This document shows, one piece after another, positions 56,928 to 64,000 of a DNA stretch of 64,000 nt (positions are counted from its first letter, which is position 1; the number at the start of each line of letters is the position of its first letter). The stretch is taken from NCBI GenBank assembly GCA_966250375.1, contig CBINHE010000009.1:1-64000 (forward strand), given 5' to 3'. The DNA is from CAMLDH01 sp966250375. Lineage in GTDB: Bacteria > Pseudomonadota > Gammaproteobacteria > Burkholderiales > Burkholderiaceae_D. Made by a program: the position numbers and the translations under genes. The notes under the pieces were generated by a model. It ran no database searches, was not told the DNA's origin, and saw only the letters and a program-made list of their open reading frames with translations.

Positions 56928-57803
56928 CTAATCGTGCTGATACGGCGGCAAAGTTGTGCCGCAATTTTTGCAGAATTGGGCATCCGCATCGTGCCCCTCG
57001 CTCAAGCAGTTAGGGCAGGTGCGTGTCGTGATGCGTCGCGTGAACCGCTGCGCCGTCATTTCGGATGTCACAATGCCGGTTGGCACTGCGAGGATGCCCC
57101 AACCGAGCAGCATCATCATCGAGGCAATCAGCTTGCCAAGATCGGTATGCGGCGTGATATCGCCGTAGCCGACGGTGGTCATTGTCACGACCGCCCAGTA
57201 CATCGAGACTGGAATGCTGGTGTAGCCGTTGTCCGGCCCTTCGACCACATACATCACGGTACCGAGCACCAGAATGAGCATCAAGACGACGGAAAGAAAA
57301 ATCAGTATCTTGCGACTGCTGGCGCGCAATGCTTGTGCCAGCGTAGCGTATTCCGCAACATACATCGTGAGTTTGAAAATCCGGAAAATGCGCAGCAGGC
57401 GCAAGATCCGCACATCCAGCAAGACATAGGTTTCCGGAAAAACCAGCGCGACATAGGTTGGCAGAATCGACAGTAAATCGATGATGCCGAAAAAGCTGGT
57501 GGCATAGCGCAGCGGATGCCGCACGCACGCCATTCGCGCCAGATACTCGGTCGTAAACAGGATTGTGAACATCCATTCCAGCACACCCAGCACTTGGCCG
57601 TGTTCCATGTTCGTCGTGTGCATGCTGTCCATGATTACAACCAGGATGCTCAGCAGAATCGCGATCACCAGCAGCACATCGAAACGCCAGCCGGCGCGGG
57701 TATCGGCTTCGAAGATGATCGTATAAAGACGCAGCCGCAGACCGGATTCCGGTTTGCCGAACGTTGCGGATGTTTGCGGAAAAGAGGGGGGCGGATTGTT
57801 CAT
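56928..57803 (-). CDS. Voltage-gated-type ion channel with C-terminal zinc ribbon
   Basis: A 291-residue six-helix channel. The selectivity filter TVGYGDIT is a potassium-type filter. Helix S4 carries spaced arginines (VRILRLLRIFRIFK), a voltage-sensor pattern. The C-terminal tail has CPNC...CKNC (about residues 263-281), a zinc ribbon that is unusual on such channels. The first ~28 residues are polar. Start ATG 57803. Such bacterial K+ channels are mostly uncharacterised. Confidence 0.87.
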   Translation of the reverse strand: MNNPPPSFPQTSATFGKPESGLRLRLYTIIFEADTRAGWRFDVLLVIAILLSILVVIMDSMHTTNMEHGQVLGVLEWMFTILFTTEYLARMACVRHPLRYATSFFGIIDLLSILPTYVALVFPETYVLLDVRILRLLRIFRIFKLTMYVAEYATLAQALRASSRKILIFLSVVLMLILVLGTVMYVVEGPDNGYTSIPVSMYWAVVTMTTVGYGDITPHTDLGKLIASMMMLLGWGILAVPTGIVTSEMTAQRFTRRITTRTCPNCLSEGHDADAQFCKNCGTTLPPYQHD

Positions 57804-57852
57804 GATGACCGGTTGTAACAGCTGCTTCTATTATTTCTATTAATGATCTTTC

Positions 57853-57876
57853 CGTAATTCCCGACAGCGAATTACG
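57853..57876. terminator. Hairpin between channel gene and cytosine deaminase gene
   Basis: CGTAATTC and GAATTACG form an 8-base stem with an 8-base loop. It has no U-tract, so termination is only a possibility. Confidence 0.35.
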
Positions 57877-57955
57877 GCTCTTCTCATCCGCTCCTTCGGG
57901 GGGAGAGAGACGGGTATGGATGTATAAACACCAGCCGATGCCGGGCAATTGCGTT

Positions 57956-59248
57956 TCATATTTGCGCTCCGCGTGCCAAGCCTAGCCGAAAATCGACGCA
58001 ACCCGGTCGTCCCGGCAAGGCCAGCGCTGCATGCGCCGCCGGCATCTGGCTGATCACCCGGCCGCGCCGGATCACGTAACGGCGCGCCGCGCGCAGACGA
58101 ATCGCGTCGATCGGATTGGCCGCATCGAGTATCACCAGATCGGCATGACAGCCCGGCGTCAAACCGTAATCCTGCAGCCCCAGAATGCGCGCCGGCGTCG
58201 CGGTGACCGCCATGAAGCATGCGTGCATCGCATCCTGCCCGGTCATTTGCGCCACATGCAAACCCATCTGCGCGACTTCCAGCATGTCGCCGGAACCCAG
58301 GCTGTACCACGGGTCCATCACGCAATCATGACCGAATGCGACCTCGATGCCGGCGGCCAAAAGTTCCGGCACACGCGTCATGCCGCGCCTTTTTGGATAG
58401 GTATCATGGCGGCCCTGCAAGGTGATGTTGATGAGCGGATTGGCAATCGCGGCGACCCCCGCTTCACGTATCAGTGGTAGCAATTTGCTCACGTAATAGT
58501 TATCCATCGAATGCATCGACGTCAAATGCGATCCCGCGACGCGGCCTTGCAGACCGAGCCGTTGCGCGTGATACGCCAAGGTTTCAATATGACGCGACCG
58601 CGGATCGTCCGACTCGTCGCAATGCATATCGATAGGCAGACCCTGGTCAGCGGCGAACTCGCACAGGATGCGTACCGATTCCGTGCCATCGGCCGTGGTG
58701 CGTTCGAAATGCGGGATGCCGCCCACCACATCGACGCCCATTGCAATCGCACGTTTCAGGTTCGCCAGCGCAGTCGGGTTGCGCAACACGCCGTCCTGAG
58801 GAAATGCGACCAGTTGCAGATCGAGATAAGGCGCGACTTGCCGCTTTACGTGTAATAACGCTTCCACCGCCAACAGGCGGTCGTCGCACACATCGACATG
58901 CGAGCGGATTGCCAGCAAGCCGCGCGCCACCGCCCAGTCGCAATATTGCAATGCGCGTTCAACCAGCGCTTGCTGCGTCAACTGCGGTTTCAATTCGCTC
59001 CACAAGGCGATACCCTCGAGCAGTGTGCCGGATTGATTGATGCGCGGCAGTCCGTAGCTGAGCGTCGCATCCAAATGAAAATGCGCATCGACAAACGGCG
59101 GCGTCACGAGATCGCCGCCGGCATCGATCTCTTGTGCGCCGCGTGCCGAGAGCATCGGGCCGCATGCGACGATGCGGCCGGCGTCGATGCCGATGTCGGC
59201 ACCGGTTGTGCCGTCCGGAAGAGTGGCGTTGCGGATGATCAGGTCCAT
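57956..59248 (-). CDS. codA: Cytosine deaminase-like amidohydrolase
   Basis: A 430-residue metal-dependent amidohydrolase. The ligands match CodA: HFHLD, the SHVDVCDD segment, MHCDESDDP, SHLTSMHSMDNYY, and GHDCVMDPWYSLG. It would deaminate cytosine to uracil, possibly a related pyrimidine. GGAAAG lies about seven bases before ATG 59248; the longer frame only adds MARKAP. It is a single gene; no codB permease is adjacent. Confidence 0.88.
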   Translation of the reverse strand: MDLIIRNATLPDGTTGADIGIDAGRIVACGPMLSARGAQEIDAGGDLVTPPFVDAHFHLDATLSYGLPRINQSGTLLEGIALWSELKPQLTQQALVERALQYCDWAVARGLLAIRSHVDVCDDRLLAVEALLHVKRQVAPYLDLQLVAFPQDGVLRNPTALANLKRAIAMGVDVVGGIPHFERTTADGTESVRILCEFAADQGLPIDMHCDESDDPRSRHIETLAYHAQRLGLQGRVAGSHLTSMHSMDNYYVSKLLPLIREAGVAAIANPLINITLQGRHDTYPKRRGMTRVPELLAAGIEVAFGHDCVMDPWYSLGSGDMLEVAQMGLHVAQMTGQDAMHACFMAVTATPARILGLQDYGLTPGCHADLVILDAANPIDAIRLRAARRYVIRRGRVISQMPAAHAALALPGRPGCVDFRLGLARGAQI

Positions 59249-59309
59249 TGGTGCTTTCCTTGCCAAAGAGGCTTTTTCACGATGATTTCCGGCCCATGCA
59301 AATGGCGCA

Positions 59310-59861
59310 CTAACGACTATACAGCCCGGTAATCTTCGCGGTACCGAGCCGGTTGGCGTTCAGCATATAGCCGATCAACGCGGGTGAAGCATCTGCCGGC
59401 ACATCCAGTTTTTCTACCTTCAATGCATGCACGGTCACGATGTAGTGGTGCGGTTTGCTCCCGGGAGGCGGGCAGGCGCCGCCGAAATCCGGGGTGCCGA
59501 AATCATTGCGTCCTTGTTTGGCACCGTCCGGCAATTTGCCGGTGGTGCCGGCACCGCCGTCGAGCCTGGTGACTGATGCCGGAATGTCATACACGCTCCA
59601 GTGCCACCAGCCGCTGCCGGTCGGCGCGTCCGGATCATAAACGGTTACGGCGAAGCTTTTGGTGCCTTTTGGCGCACCCGACCATTCGAGCTGCGGCGAC
59701 TGGTTACCACCCTCGCAGCCGAAGCCTTTATAAACCTGCACTGCTTTCAGTTTGCCATTGTTGCGAATGTCGGCGCTCTTGAGTTCGAACGCGTGTGCAG
59801 CGCTGACGGTGCCGGTGATCAGGAAGGCAGCCAGAACGAGGCTGGAACGAATAGGTCGCAT
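59310..59861 (-). CDS. YbhB/YbcL family Raf-kinase-inhibitor-like protein
   Basis: A 183-residue secreted PEBP-family protein. A signal peptide ends at AHA (about residue 24). The family pattern is YDPDAPTGSGWWHWSVYDIPA and DFGGACPPPGSKPHHYIVTV. Molecular function in bacteria is unknown. AGGAA precedes the ATG; the longer frame has no signal peptide and is rejected. It follows the cytosine deaminase gene's upstream side and is transcribed alone. Confidence 0.87.
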   Translation of the reverse strand: MRPIRSSLVLAAFLITGTVSAAHAFELKSADIRNNGKLKAVQVYKGFGCEGGNQSPQLEWSGAPKGTKSFAVTVYDPDAPTGSGWWHWSVYDIPASVTRLDGGAGTTGKLPDGAKQGRNDFGTPDFGGACPPPGSKPHHYIVTVHALKVEKLDVPADASPALIGYMLNANRLGTAKITGLYSR

Positions 59862-60111
59862 AGATTGTTCCTTGAGATGTTGATGGAGTCGTAATGATGC
59901 ACGAAAAATAGATGGTGAGTGCTCGCACCGGTGCAGGGAGCATGCAAGTTTGACAAATTTCATCTTTCGGCAACCGTCGCCAGAATCCTGAAACCGTGTT
60001 GTGATCTCTCTTCAGTGTGGCCACTGATCCGCAAGACGCGCAATGCGCTACACTAACAAGGACTCGCTCATAGGGTATCTCTGCCGTATCACACCTGCTT
60101 GAAATACACAT

Positions 60112-60648
60112 ATGACTACATTATCGAAGCCCGATGTCAGATTACGCCCGCTCGAACGCAACGATTTGCATTTCGTGCACCAGATTAACAACAACAGCAA
60201 CATCATGCGTTACTGGTTTGAAGAGCCGTACGAGGCCTATGTCGAACTGGTCCAGTTGTATGATCGGCACATTCACGATCAAAGCGAGCGCCGATTCATT
60301 ATTGAAGACAATGCAGGCGACATGGTCGGTCTGGTGGAGCTGGTCGAGATCAACTACATCCACCGGCGCGCTGAATTTCAGATCGTCATTGCCCCGGAAT
60401 GGCAGGGCAAAAAATACGCAGAATGCGCCACCCAGCTGGCGATCGAGTATGCATTCGGCGTACTCAATCTATACAAGCTCTATCTGTTGGTCGACAAGGA
60501 AAATCTAAAGGCGATTCATATTTACGAGAAGTGCGGCTTCCGCCCCGAAGGAGAATTCATCGGAGAGTTTTTCGCCCAAGGGGTGTATCGCGACGCCATC
60601 CGCATGTGCACCTTCCAGGCCGCCTATCTGGCGACACGCAAAGCCTGA
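60112..60648 (+). CDS. speG: Spermidine N1-acetyltransferase
   Basis: A 178-residue GNAT enzyme that acetylates spermidine and spermine to lower polyamine toxicity. The SpeG signature MRYWFEEPYEAYVELVQLYD and the acetyl-CoA loop region PEWQGKKYAECATQ are present, with LYLLVDKENLKAIHIYEKCG following. Length and most of the sequence track E. coli SpeG. It is a single gene upstream of the first REP palindrome. Confidence 0.93.
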   Translation: MTTLSKPDVRLRPLERNDLHFVHQINNNSNIMRYWFEEPYEAYVELVQLYDRHIHDQSERRFIIEDNAGDMVGLVELVEINYIHRRAEFQIVIAPEWQGKKYAECATQLAIEYAFGVLNLYKLYLLVDKENLKAIHIYEKCGFRPEGEFIGEFFAQGVYRDAIRMCTFQAAYLATRKA

Positions 60649-60668
60649 CAACGCAAGGCCGATAATTG

Positions 60669-60690
60669 GTAGGGCGCATCGCGATGCGCC
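60669..60690 (+). repeat. GTAG-type REP palindrome, left copy
   Basis: GTAGG leads directly into the perfect 18-base palindrome GGCGCATCGCGATGCGCC (60673-60690). GTAG-headed palindromes are the hallmark of REP elements mobilised by RAYT transposases. Confidence 0.75.
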
Positions 60691-60874
60691 GGATGGTTAG
60701 ATACGTCCTGATATAGCACCCGCACAATCGCGCGCGTACCTCCCCTTGATTTGTTGCACAATGGCGACTTGGTATGAAACGACCAATGGAAAGCCTCAGG
60801 AGACGGTCAGAGACGGTCATCCATGGAGCCCACCGGCGATGTAAAGAATATGAATTGATAACAGGAGTGCAGGT

Positions 60875-61885
60875 TTGACAGAGAAAACAGGTTGGCAAGA
60901 GAACGCGGCGGAACTGCCGATGCTGGATGTGTATATGCCGATGATGAAGGCGGCCGCCATCATCTCGGCCGGACGCCTGGGGCTGTTCGAAACCCTGGCT
61001 GACGGTCCGTGCAGCGTGCGGGCGCTGGCAAAGGCGGTGGGCGCCAGCGAAGTCGGCGTCGAGAGTCTGGCCGAGTTCCTGGTGGCGGTCGGCTATCTCG
61101 AAAAGCGCGACGACACCTTCGCCAATATGCCGAACACCACGCGCTGGTTCACCCGGCGCGGCAGCGTCGACTACACAGCGGGCCTGTTGTGGACTGCCGA
61201 GGCGTGGGAAATCATGAGCGGCCTGACGGATGCGGTCAGAATGGGCGCACCCCAGAAGACGCTATGGGAAGTCATGCTGGAGCGCTCCCATCTGGGACCG
61301 ATCTTCTCCAGCTACATGCATTCGTTCGCGCATCACCTGGGGGCCGACTTGCTCGAAAAGGTGTCACTGCCTGCCGGGCCGCTGCGACTGCTTGACCTGG
61401 GCGGATCGCACGGATTGCACTCGATTTCCTTCTGCGAGCGCTATCCCGACATGAGCGCGGTCATCGTCGACATGGCCAGCGCCTTGACCAATACCGCGGC
61501 ATTGATCGCGCAAGAGCATTTGTCGGACCGCATCAGCCTGCGTCCCGGCAATCTGCTCGATGGCGATTGGGACACTGGTTACGACGTGGTGTTCTATCTG
61601 TCGGTCGCGCACAACCAGACGGCGGAAGACAATCGCCAGGTAATCCGGCGCATCGGACAGGTGCTGCGGCCCGGGGGATTGCTGGTAATTCACGAATACT
61701 TGGCCGAAGCACCGCTGCTGCCGTTTCATGCCGCATTCCGCCTCACCTTGCTGGTCGAGACCGCGACCCGTACCTACAGCTTCAAAGAAGTGTGCGGCTG
61801 GCTGGACGAAGCGGGATTCGCCGCACCAACCCGCATCGATCTCGACCCGCTGGAAAAAGGTACGCTGATTATTGCGCGCCGCTGA
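60875..61885 (+). CDS. SAM-dependent methyltransferase (O-methyltransferase, plant/neurosporene-type fold)
   Basis: A 336-residue enzyme with an N-terminal winged-helix dimerisation domain (about 20-90, AAAIISAGRLGLFETLADG) and a C-terminal Rossmann domain whose motif I is LLDLGGSHGLHS. It resembles O-methyltransferases of natural-product pathways; the substrate is unknown. TTG 60875 is the start: AGGAG lies upstream and no ATG precedes the conserved part. It lies alone between two inverted REP elements and no pathway genes adjoin. Confidence 0.82.
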   Translation: MTEKTGWQENAAELPMLDVYMPMMKAAAIISAGRLGLFETLADGPCSVRALAKAVGASEVGVESLAEFLVAVGYLEKRDDTFANMPNTTRWFTRRGSVDYTAGLLWTAEAWEIMSGLTDAVRMGAPQKTLWEVMLERSHLGPIFSSYMHSFAHHLGADLLEKVSLPAGPLRLLDLGGSHGLHSISFCERYPDMSAVIVDMASALTNTAALIAQEHLSDRISLRPGNLLDGDWDTGYDVVFYLSVAHNQTAEDNRQVIRRIGQVLRPGGLLVIHEYLAEAPLLPFHAAFRLTLLVETATRTYSFKEVCGWLDEAGFAAPTRIDLDPLEKGTLIIARR

Positions 61886-61942
61886 TTGGCGGCGCCGGGC
61901 GGACTACTAGTAGGGACTTATCAGAAAACAAGATAGAGCTCG

Positions 61943-61964
61943 GGCGCATCGCGATGCGTCCTAC
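61943..61964 (-). repeat. GTAG-type REP palindrome, right copy (inverted)
   Basis: On the minus strand it reads GTAGG then ACGCATCGCGATGCGCC; its core is the same palindrome as at 60673 with one change. The pair is inverted and brackets the methyltransferase gene. Confidence 0.75.
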
Positions 61965-62132
61965 TGCCTGAGTGAAGAATGACACGTCGGCATACAAGAC
62001 CTACTGAGTCATGGATCTGGGACGGCCAAAGTTCTGACCACACTGAAGTTCGGAAAGACGCTTGATGAAGCCGGCCCGCGAATAAATGCGATTTATGGGC
62101 GTGAAGAGCGGTCGCGTCAAGGCCTTGGTCAC

Positions 62133-62169
62133 AAAAAAAAGCAGGCGCCACCAAGAAGGCGGCGCCTGC
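62133..62169 (-). terminator. Strong intrinsic terminator of the right-edge gene
   Basis: On the minus strand, GCAGGCGCC (from 62169) pairs with GGCGCCTGC ending at 62141, followed by eight T (62140-62133). It lies ~60 bases after the stop of the leftward gene. Confidence 0.9.
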
Positions 62170-62206
62170 ATAAGGGATGCAACTTTAATTGTCGTTAATC
62201 GGAAAA

Positions 62207-62244
62207 TCTAATTGAAGTCAGTCATTCTAATTGAAGTCAGTCAT
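62207..62244. repeat. Tandem 19-base duplication across a stop codon
   Basis: The unit TCTAATTGAAGTCAGTCAT occurs twice in tandem (62207-62225, 62226-62244). The second copy holds the end of the leftward gene (MTDFN and stop); the first repeats that end beyond the stop. Confidence 0.9.
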
Positions 62245-63981
62245 GACTCGGGGATCGACATGTCTGGTGAGATCTCTTCCCCTCCCTCTCTCTAGGTCAT
62301 GAAGGTTTTCGCTATATGATCTTCTGCCGACTCCCCTCATGCCACTTGTGCTGGGGGTAACAGCGTATAGGCTTGCGCTTATTCCCCTGTTTCTTCCATG
62401 CATGGACCTTGTTAAAAGCGCATTCAAATCCTCGAGATCTGTTGGTGCAGAAGAGGTGGATGCGGCAGAGGAGGTGGATGCCGCATCTTCAATTTCCACA
62501 TCTTCAATTTCCGAATCTTCAATTTCCGAATCTTCAATTTCCGCAGCTGCACGTTCCGCAGCTTCTGCTATTCTTTCGTCCCTAGTGCGTGTTGCTCTCA
62601 GGAGTCCCAGGCTTTGCGAACAAGCGTTGAATTTAACAGAGGAGAAGATGGTGAAAAAACCCATAGTGAGTTTTTTAGGAACGTCATAAGAGCCTTGGCC
62701 ATCGAAGAGGTTCTCTACTTTGGAGACGCTATTGGATATTACGTTCACCATTGCGTAAACTCCTTCACGCGTGTGCAACGATCCTCCATACCTGCGGCCG
62801 ATATTACGGAGTGCTTGATTGACGGTTTGCGGCTTGACGCCAAGACGAAATGCGAATTTGTCTTGTTCTTCCGCTGTTTTCTCCAGCTCCGCTTCCGTAG
62901 GTGACTCCAATCCATCGGCCTCATGGGTTGCTATGAGCTCTTTCTTGGCAATCTCGGCGCGTTTTTTGGTGCGATCCATGGTGGTGTCCGCCCAGTTAAG
63001 GGATTCGCCCAATGCATTCACGACAGAATATGCTAGCAGGACGGAGGCCGTTTCCGACCAATTTCTTGTCGGGGGAGAGGCCAGTGTCAATGGACTCTCA
63101 GGAGCAGAATCCGAATGCGAGCTATTGAAGAAAGTGTTGCGAACGGCTCGTTCTGCTGCGCTTTGCCCGATGTTGACTCCGCCCGATATTACCGCATATT
63201 TTAGTGCTGACACGAGTGCTTCCGCATGTGTCATATCTGCTACTCCTCCCTTCGGGCCTGTAAATATTTCTTGGAGCATTTCCCGCAAACCGCCATACAC
63301 GGCAGAACGAGCAACAACCTTGATCAAATTTTCTGTTACCGCCTTGAAAAACGCAGGCTGAAGGGGTTCGTATGGAATCATTGCGAGTGAATGGCTAAAC
63401 GCCGCGCATGGTGGCATGAGCGCGGAGGCTATTCCCATCATCATCCAGTCTCGTCCGACTTTCGCTTCCAGCTGCTCCTTTACGGTATCCGATTTTGCAT
63501 TAAATGCTTCCAACGTTAATCCATAATGCGCGGCTATTACAGCCGATTTATCCTCCGCCTCGAGCGCGTTAAAACGCTTTATGTTCCGGTAGAGAGCTAT
63601 CTGCTGGACAGAGGAAAGAATACCCAACACTCCCGTAGCCACGACCGGTACTGCAAAGTTGCCCTTTTCAAATTCATCCGCGAGAGCCTGAGCGCAGAGT
63701 CGTCCCACCACATCAGAAACGGTGACAATCGGCATTTGATGTAGAAAAGATGCACCTACCCCGCCTATAAAGGTGCCAGTCCTGCTCACGAAATTAGGGC
63801 GTCTATTCTCATTCGTATCAGCATTAGTAGCATTTACATGCTCATTCGTATTAGCATTTAAAGGCTCACTCTCACTCTCACTCTCACTCTCATTCGCATT
63901 CGTAAACAACCCCCTCAGTGCCTGGGGTATCGACCTCAGCCGCGGCAGTACCGGTAGTAAAGAATCTGCTCGGCCGGACAT
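62227..63981 (-). CDS. Large repeat-bearing protein of unknown function
   Basis: A 584-residue protein I do not recognise; the frame has no stop up to the window edge, so it may start further right (VEGEEE precedes the Met). The first ~60 residues are polar and low-complexity (SESESESE, then Asn/Thr/Glu runs) with no signal peptide. Hydrophobic stretches lie at about 75-130 (FAVPVVATGVLGILSSVQQI), 168-200 (WMMMGIASALMPPCAAFSHS) and 310-320. An acidic tandem (EDSEIEDSEIEDVEIED) sits near 490-510, then Ser/Ala repeats (STSSAASTSSA). The composition differs from neighbours. Its low-complexity N-terminus and mixed helices suggest a secreted or host-directed protein, but this is inference. Confidence 0.5.
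   Translation of the reverse strand: MSGRADSLLPVLPRLRSIPQALRGLFTNANESESESESEPLNANTNEHVNATNADTNENRRPNFVSRTGTFIGGVGASFLHQMPIVTVSDVVGRLCAQALADEFEKGNFAVPVVATGVLGILSSVQQIALYRNIKRFNALEAEDKSAVIAAHYGLTLEAFNAKSDTVKEQLEAKVGRDWMMMGIASALMPPCAAFSHSLAMIPYEPLQPAFFKAVTENLIKVVARSAVYGGLREMLQEIFTGPKGGVADMTHAEALVSALKYAVISGGVNIGQSAAERAVRNTFFNSSHSDSAPESPLTLASPPTRNWSETASVLLAYSVVNALGESLNWADTTMDRTKKRAEIAKKELIATHEADGLESPTEAELEKTAEEQDKFAFRLGVKPQTVNQALRNIGRRYGGSLHTREGVYAMVNVISNSVSKVENLFDGQGSYDVPKKLTMGFFTIFSSVKFNACSQSLGLLRATRTRDERIAEAAERAAAEIEDSEIEDSEIEDVEIEDAASTSSAASTSSAPTDLEDLNALLTRSMHGRNRGISASLYAVTPSTSGMRGVGRRSYSENLHDLERGRGRDLTRHVDPRVMTDFN
62447..62482. repeat. Tandem 18-base repeat in the right-edge gene
   Basis: Two copies of GCAGARGAGGTGGATGCS (62447-62464, 62465-62482) encode the STSSAA-type repeat on the minus strand. 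Confidence 0.8.
62486..62545. repeat. Tandem 15-base repeat (four copies) in the right-edge gene
   Basis: TCTTCAATTTCCRMA occurs four times in exact register (62486, 62501, 62516, 62531). On the minus strand it encodes (S/V)EIED repeats. Unit length is a multiple of three, so copy-number change keeps the frame. Confidence 0.9.
63865..63894. repeat. Hexanucleotide repeat (CTCACT)4 in the right-edge gene
   Basis: Four perfect CTCACT units (63865-63888) plus one CTCATT encode the Ser-Glu repeats near the N-terminus on the minus strand. It may vary in copy number without frame loss. Confidence 0.9.
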
Positions 63982-64000
63982 CTCCTCTTCGCCTTCTACT

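Noticed and set aside
62486..62545. Possible CRISPR-like repeats
   Set aside because: The units are 15 bases, directly adjacent with no spacers, and in frame inside a gene; they are a coding tandem repeat.

Overview
The window reads as chromosome of a betaproteobacterium in Burkholderiales, most likely Oxalobacteraceae (Herminiimonas, Collimonas or Herbaspirillum-like). This is inferred from protein flavour and from combinations such as liuR-liuA-aceK, prkA-yeaH-spoVR and argS-SPOR-dsbA. No rRNA or tRNA gene was found, so the placement rests on proteins only. Most of the window is GC-rich (36 of 60 bases in 44881-44940), but the cell-surface cluster near the left end is AT-rich (22 of 60 in 4321-4380) and looks acquired.

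Layout: 1-1217 is the right part of an IS21-family element. 1228-6096 is a four-gene surface-glycan/lipid module (GT2 glycosyltransferase, methyltransferase, flippase-like membrane protein, large GT-C-like membrane protein). 6181-9098 is an isolated type VI secretion pair, tssF-tssG, on the minus strand. 9390-15502 holds single housekeeping or accessory genes (ABM monooxygenase, flavoprotein, tag, EamA exporter, AsmA protein, SET-domain protein). 16331-21161 is the stationary-phase/nitrogen-stress operon prkA-yeaH-spoVR, followed by two stress-type helical-bundle proteins. 22810-28498 has a COG2509 flavoprotein, argS, a SPOR protein, dsbA and an SDR.

29424-46441 is a metabolic block. The LiuR regulator and two matching operator-like sites come first, then leucine/isovalerate degradation (liuA, thiolase, a second acyl-CoA dehydrogenase, liuB, liuC, liuD), with aceK, ychJ and a DinB gene mixed in. 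A complete bioA-bioF-bioD-bioB set sits between liuC and liuD, so enzymes making biotin lie inside the genes for the biotin-dependent methylcrotonyl-CoA carboxylase. liuE (HMG-CoA lyase) and bioC are not in the window.

46442-64000 is mixed: a decayed IS982 transposase, MgtC, an AsmA-like gene broken by one base, a cupin, an hsp20-lon pair, a PhyH dioxygenase, a TbpB-like lipoprotein, a dCache sensor with a degenerate GGDEF site but intact inhibitory site, a K+ channel with a zinc ribbon, a cytosine deaminase, speG, a methyltransferase bracketed by inverted REP palindromes, and a large repeat-bearing protein of unknown function that remains open to the right edge. That last protein, the degenerate GGDEF sensor, the REP-bracketed methyltransferase, the in-frame palindromic insertion in liuD and the micro-ORF before aceK are the least ordinary items.
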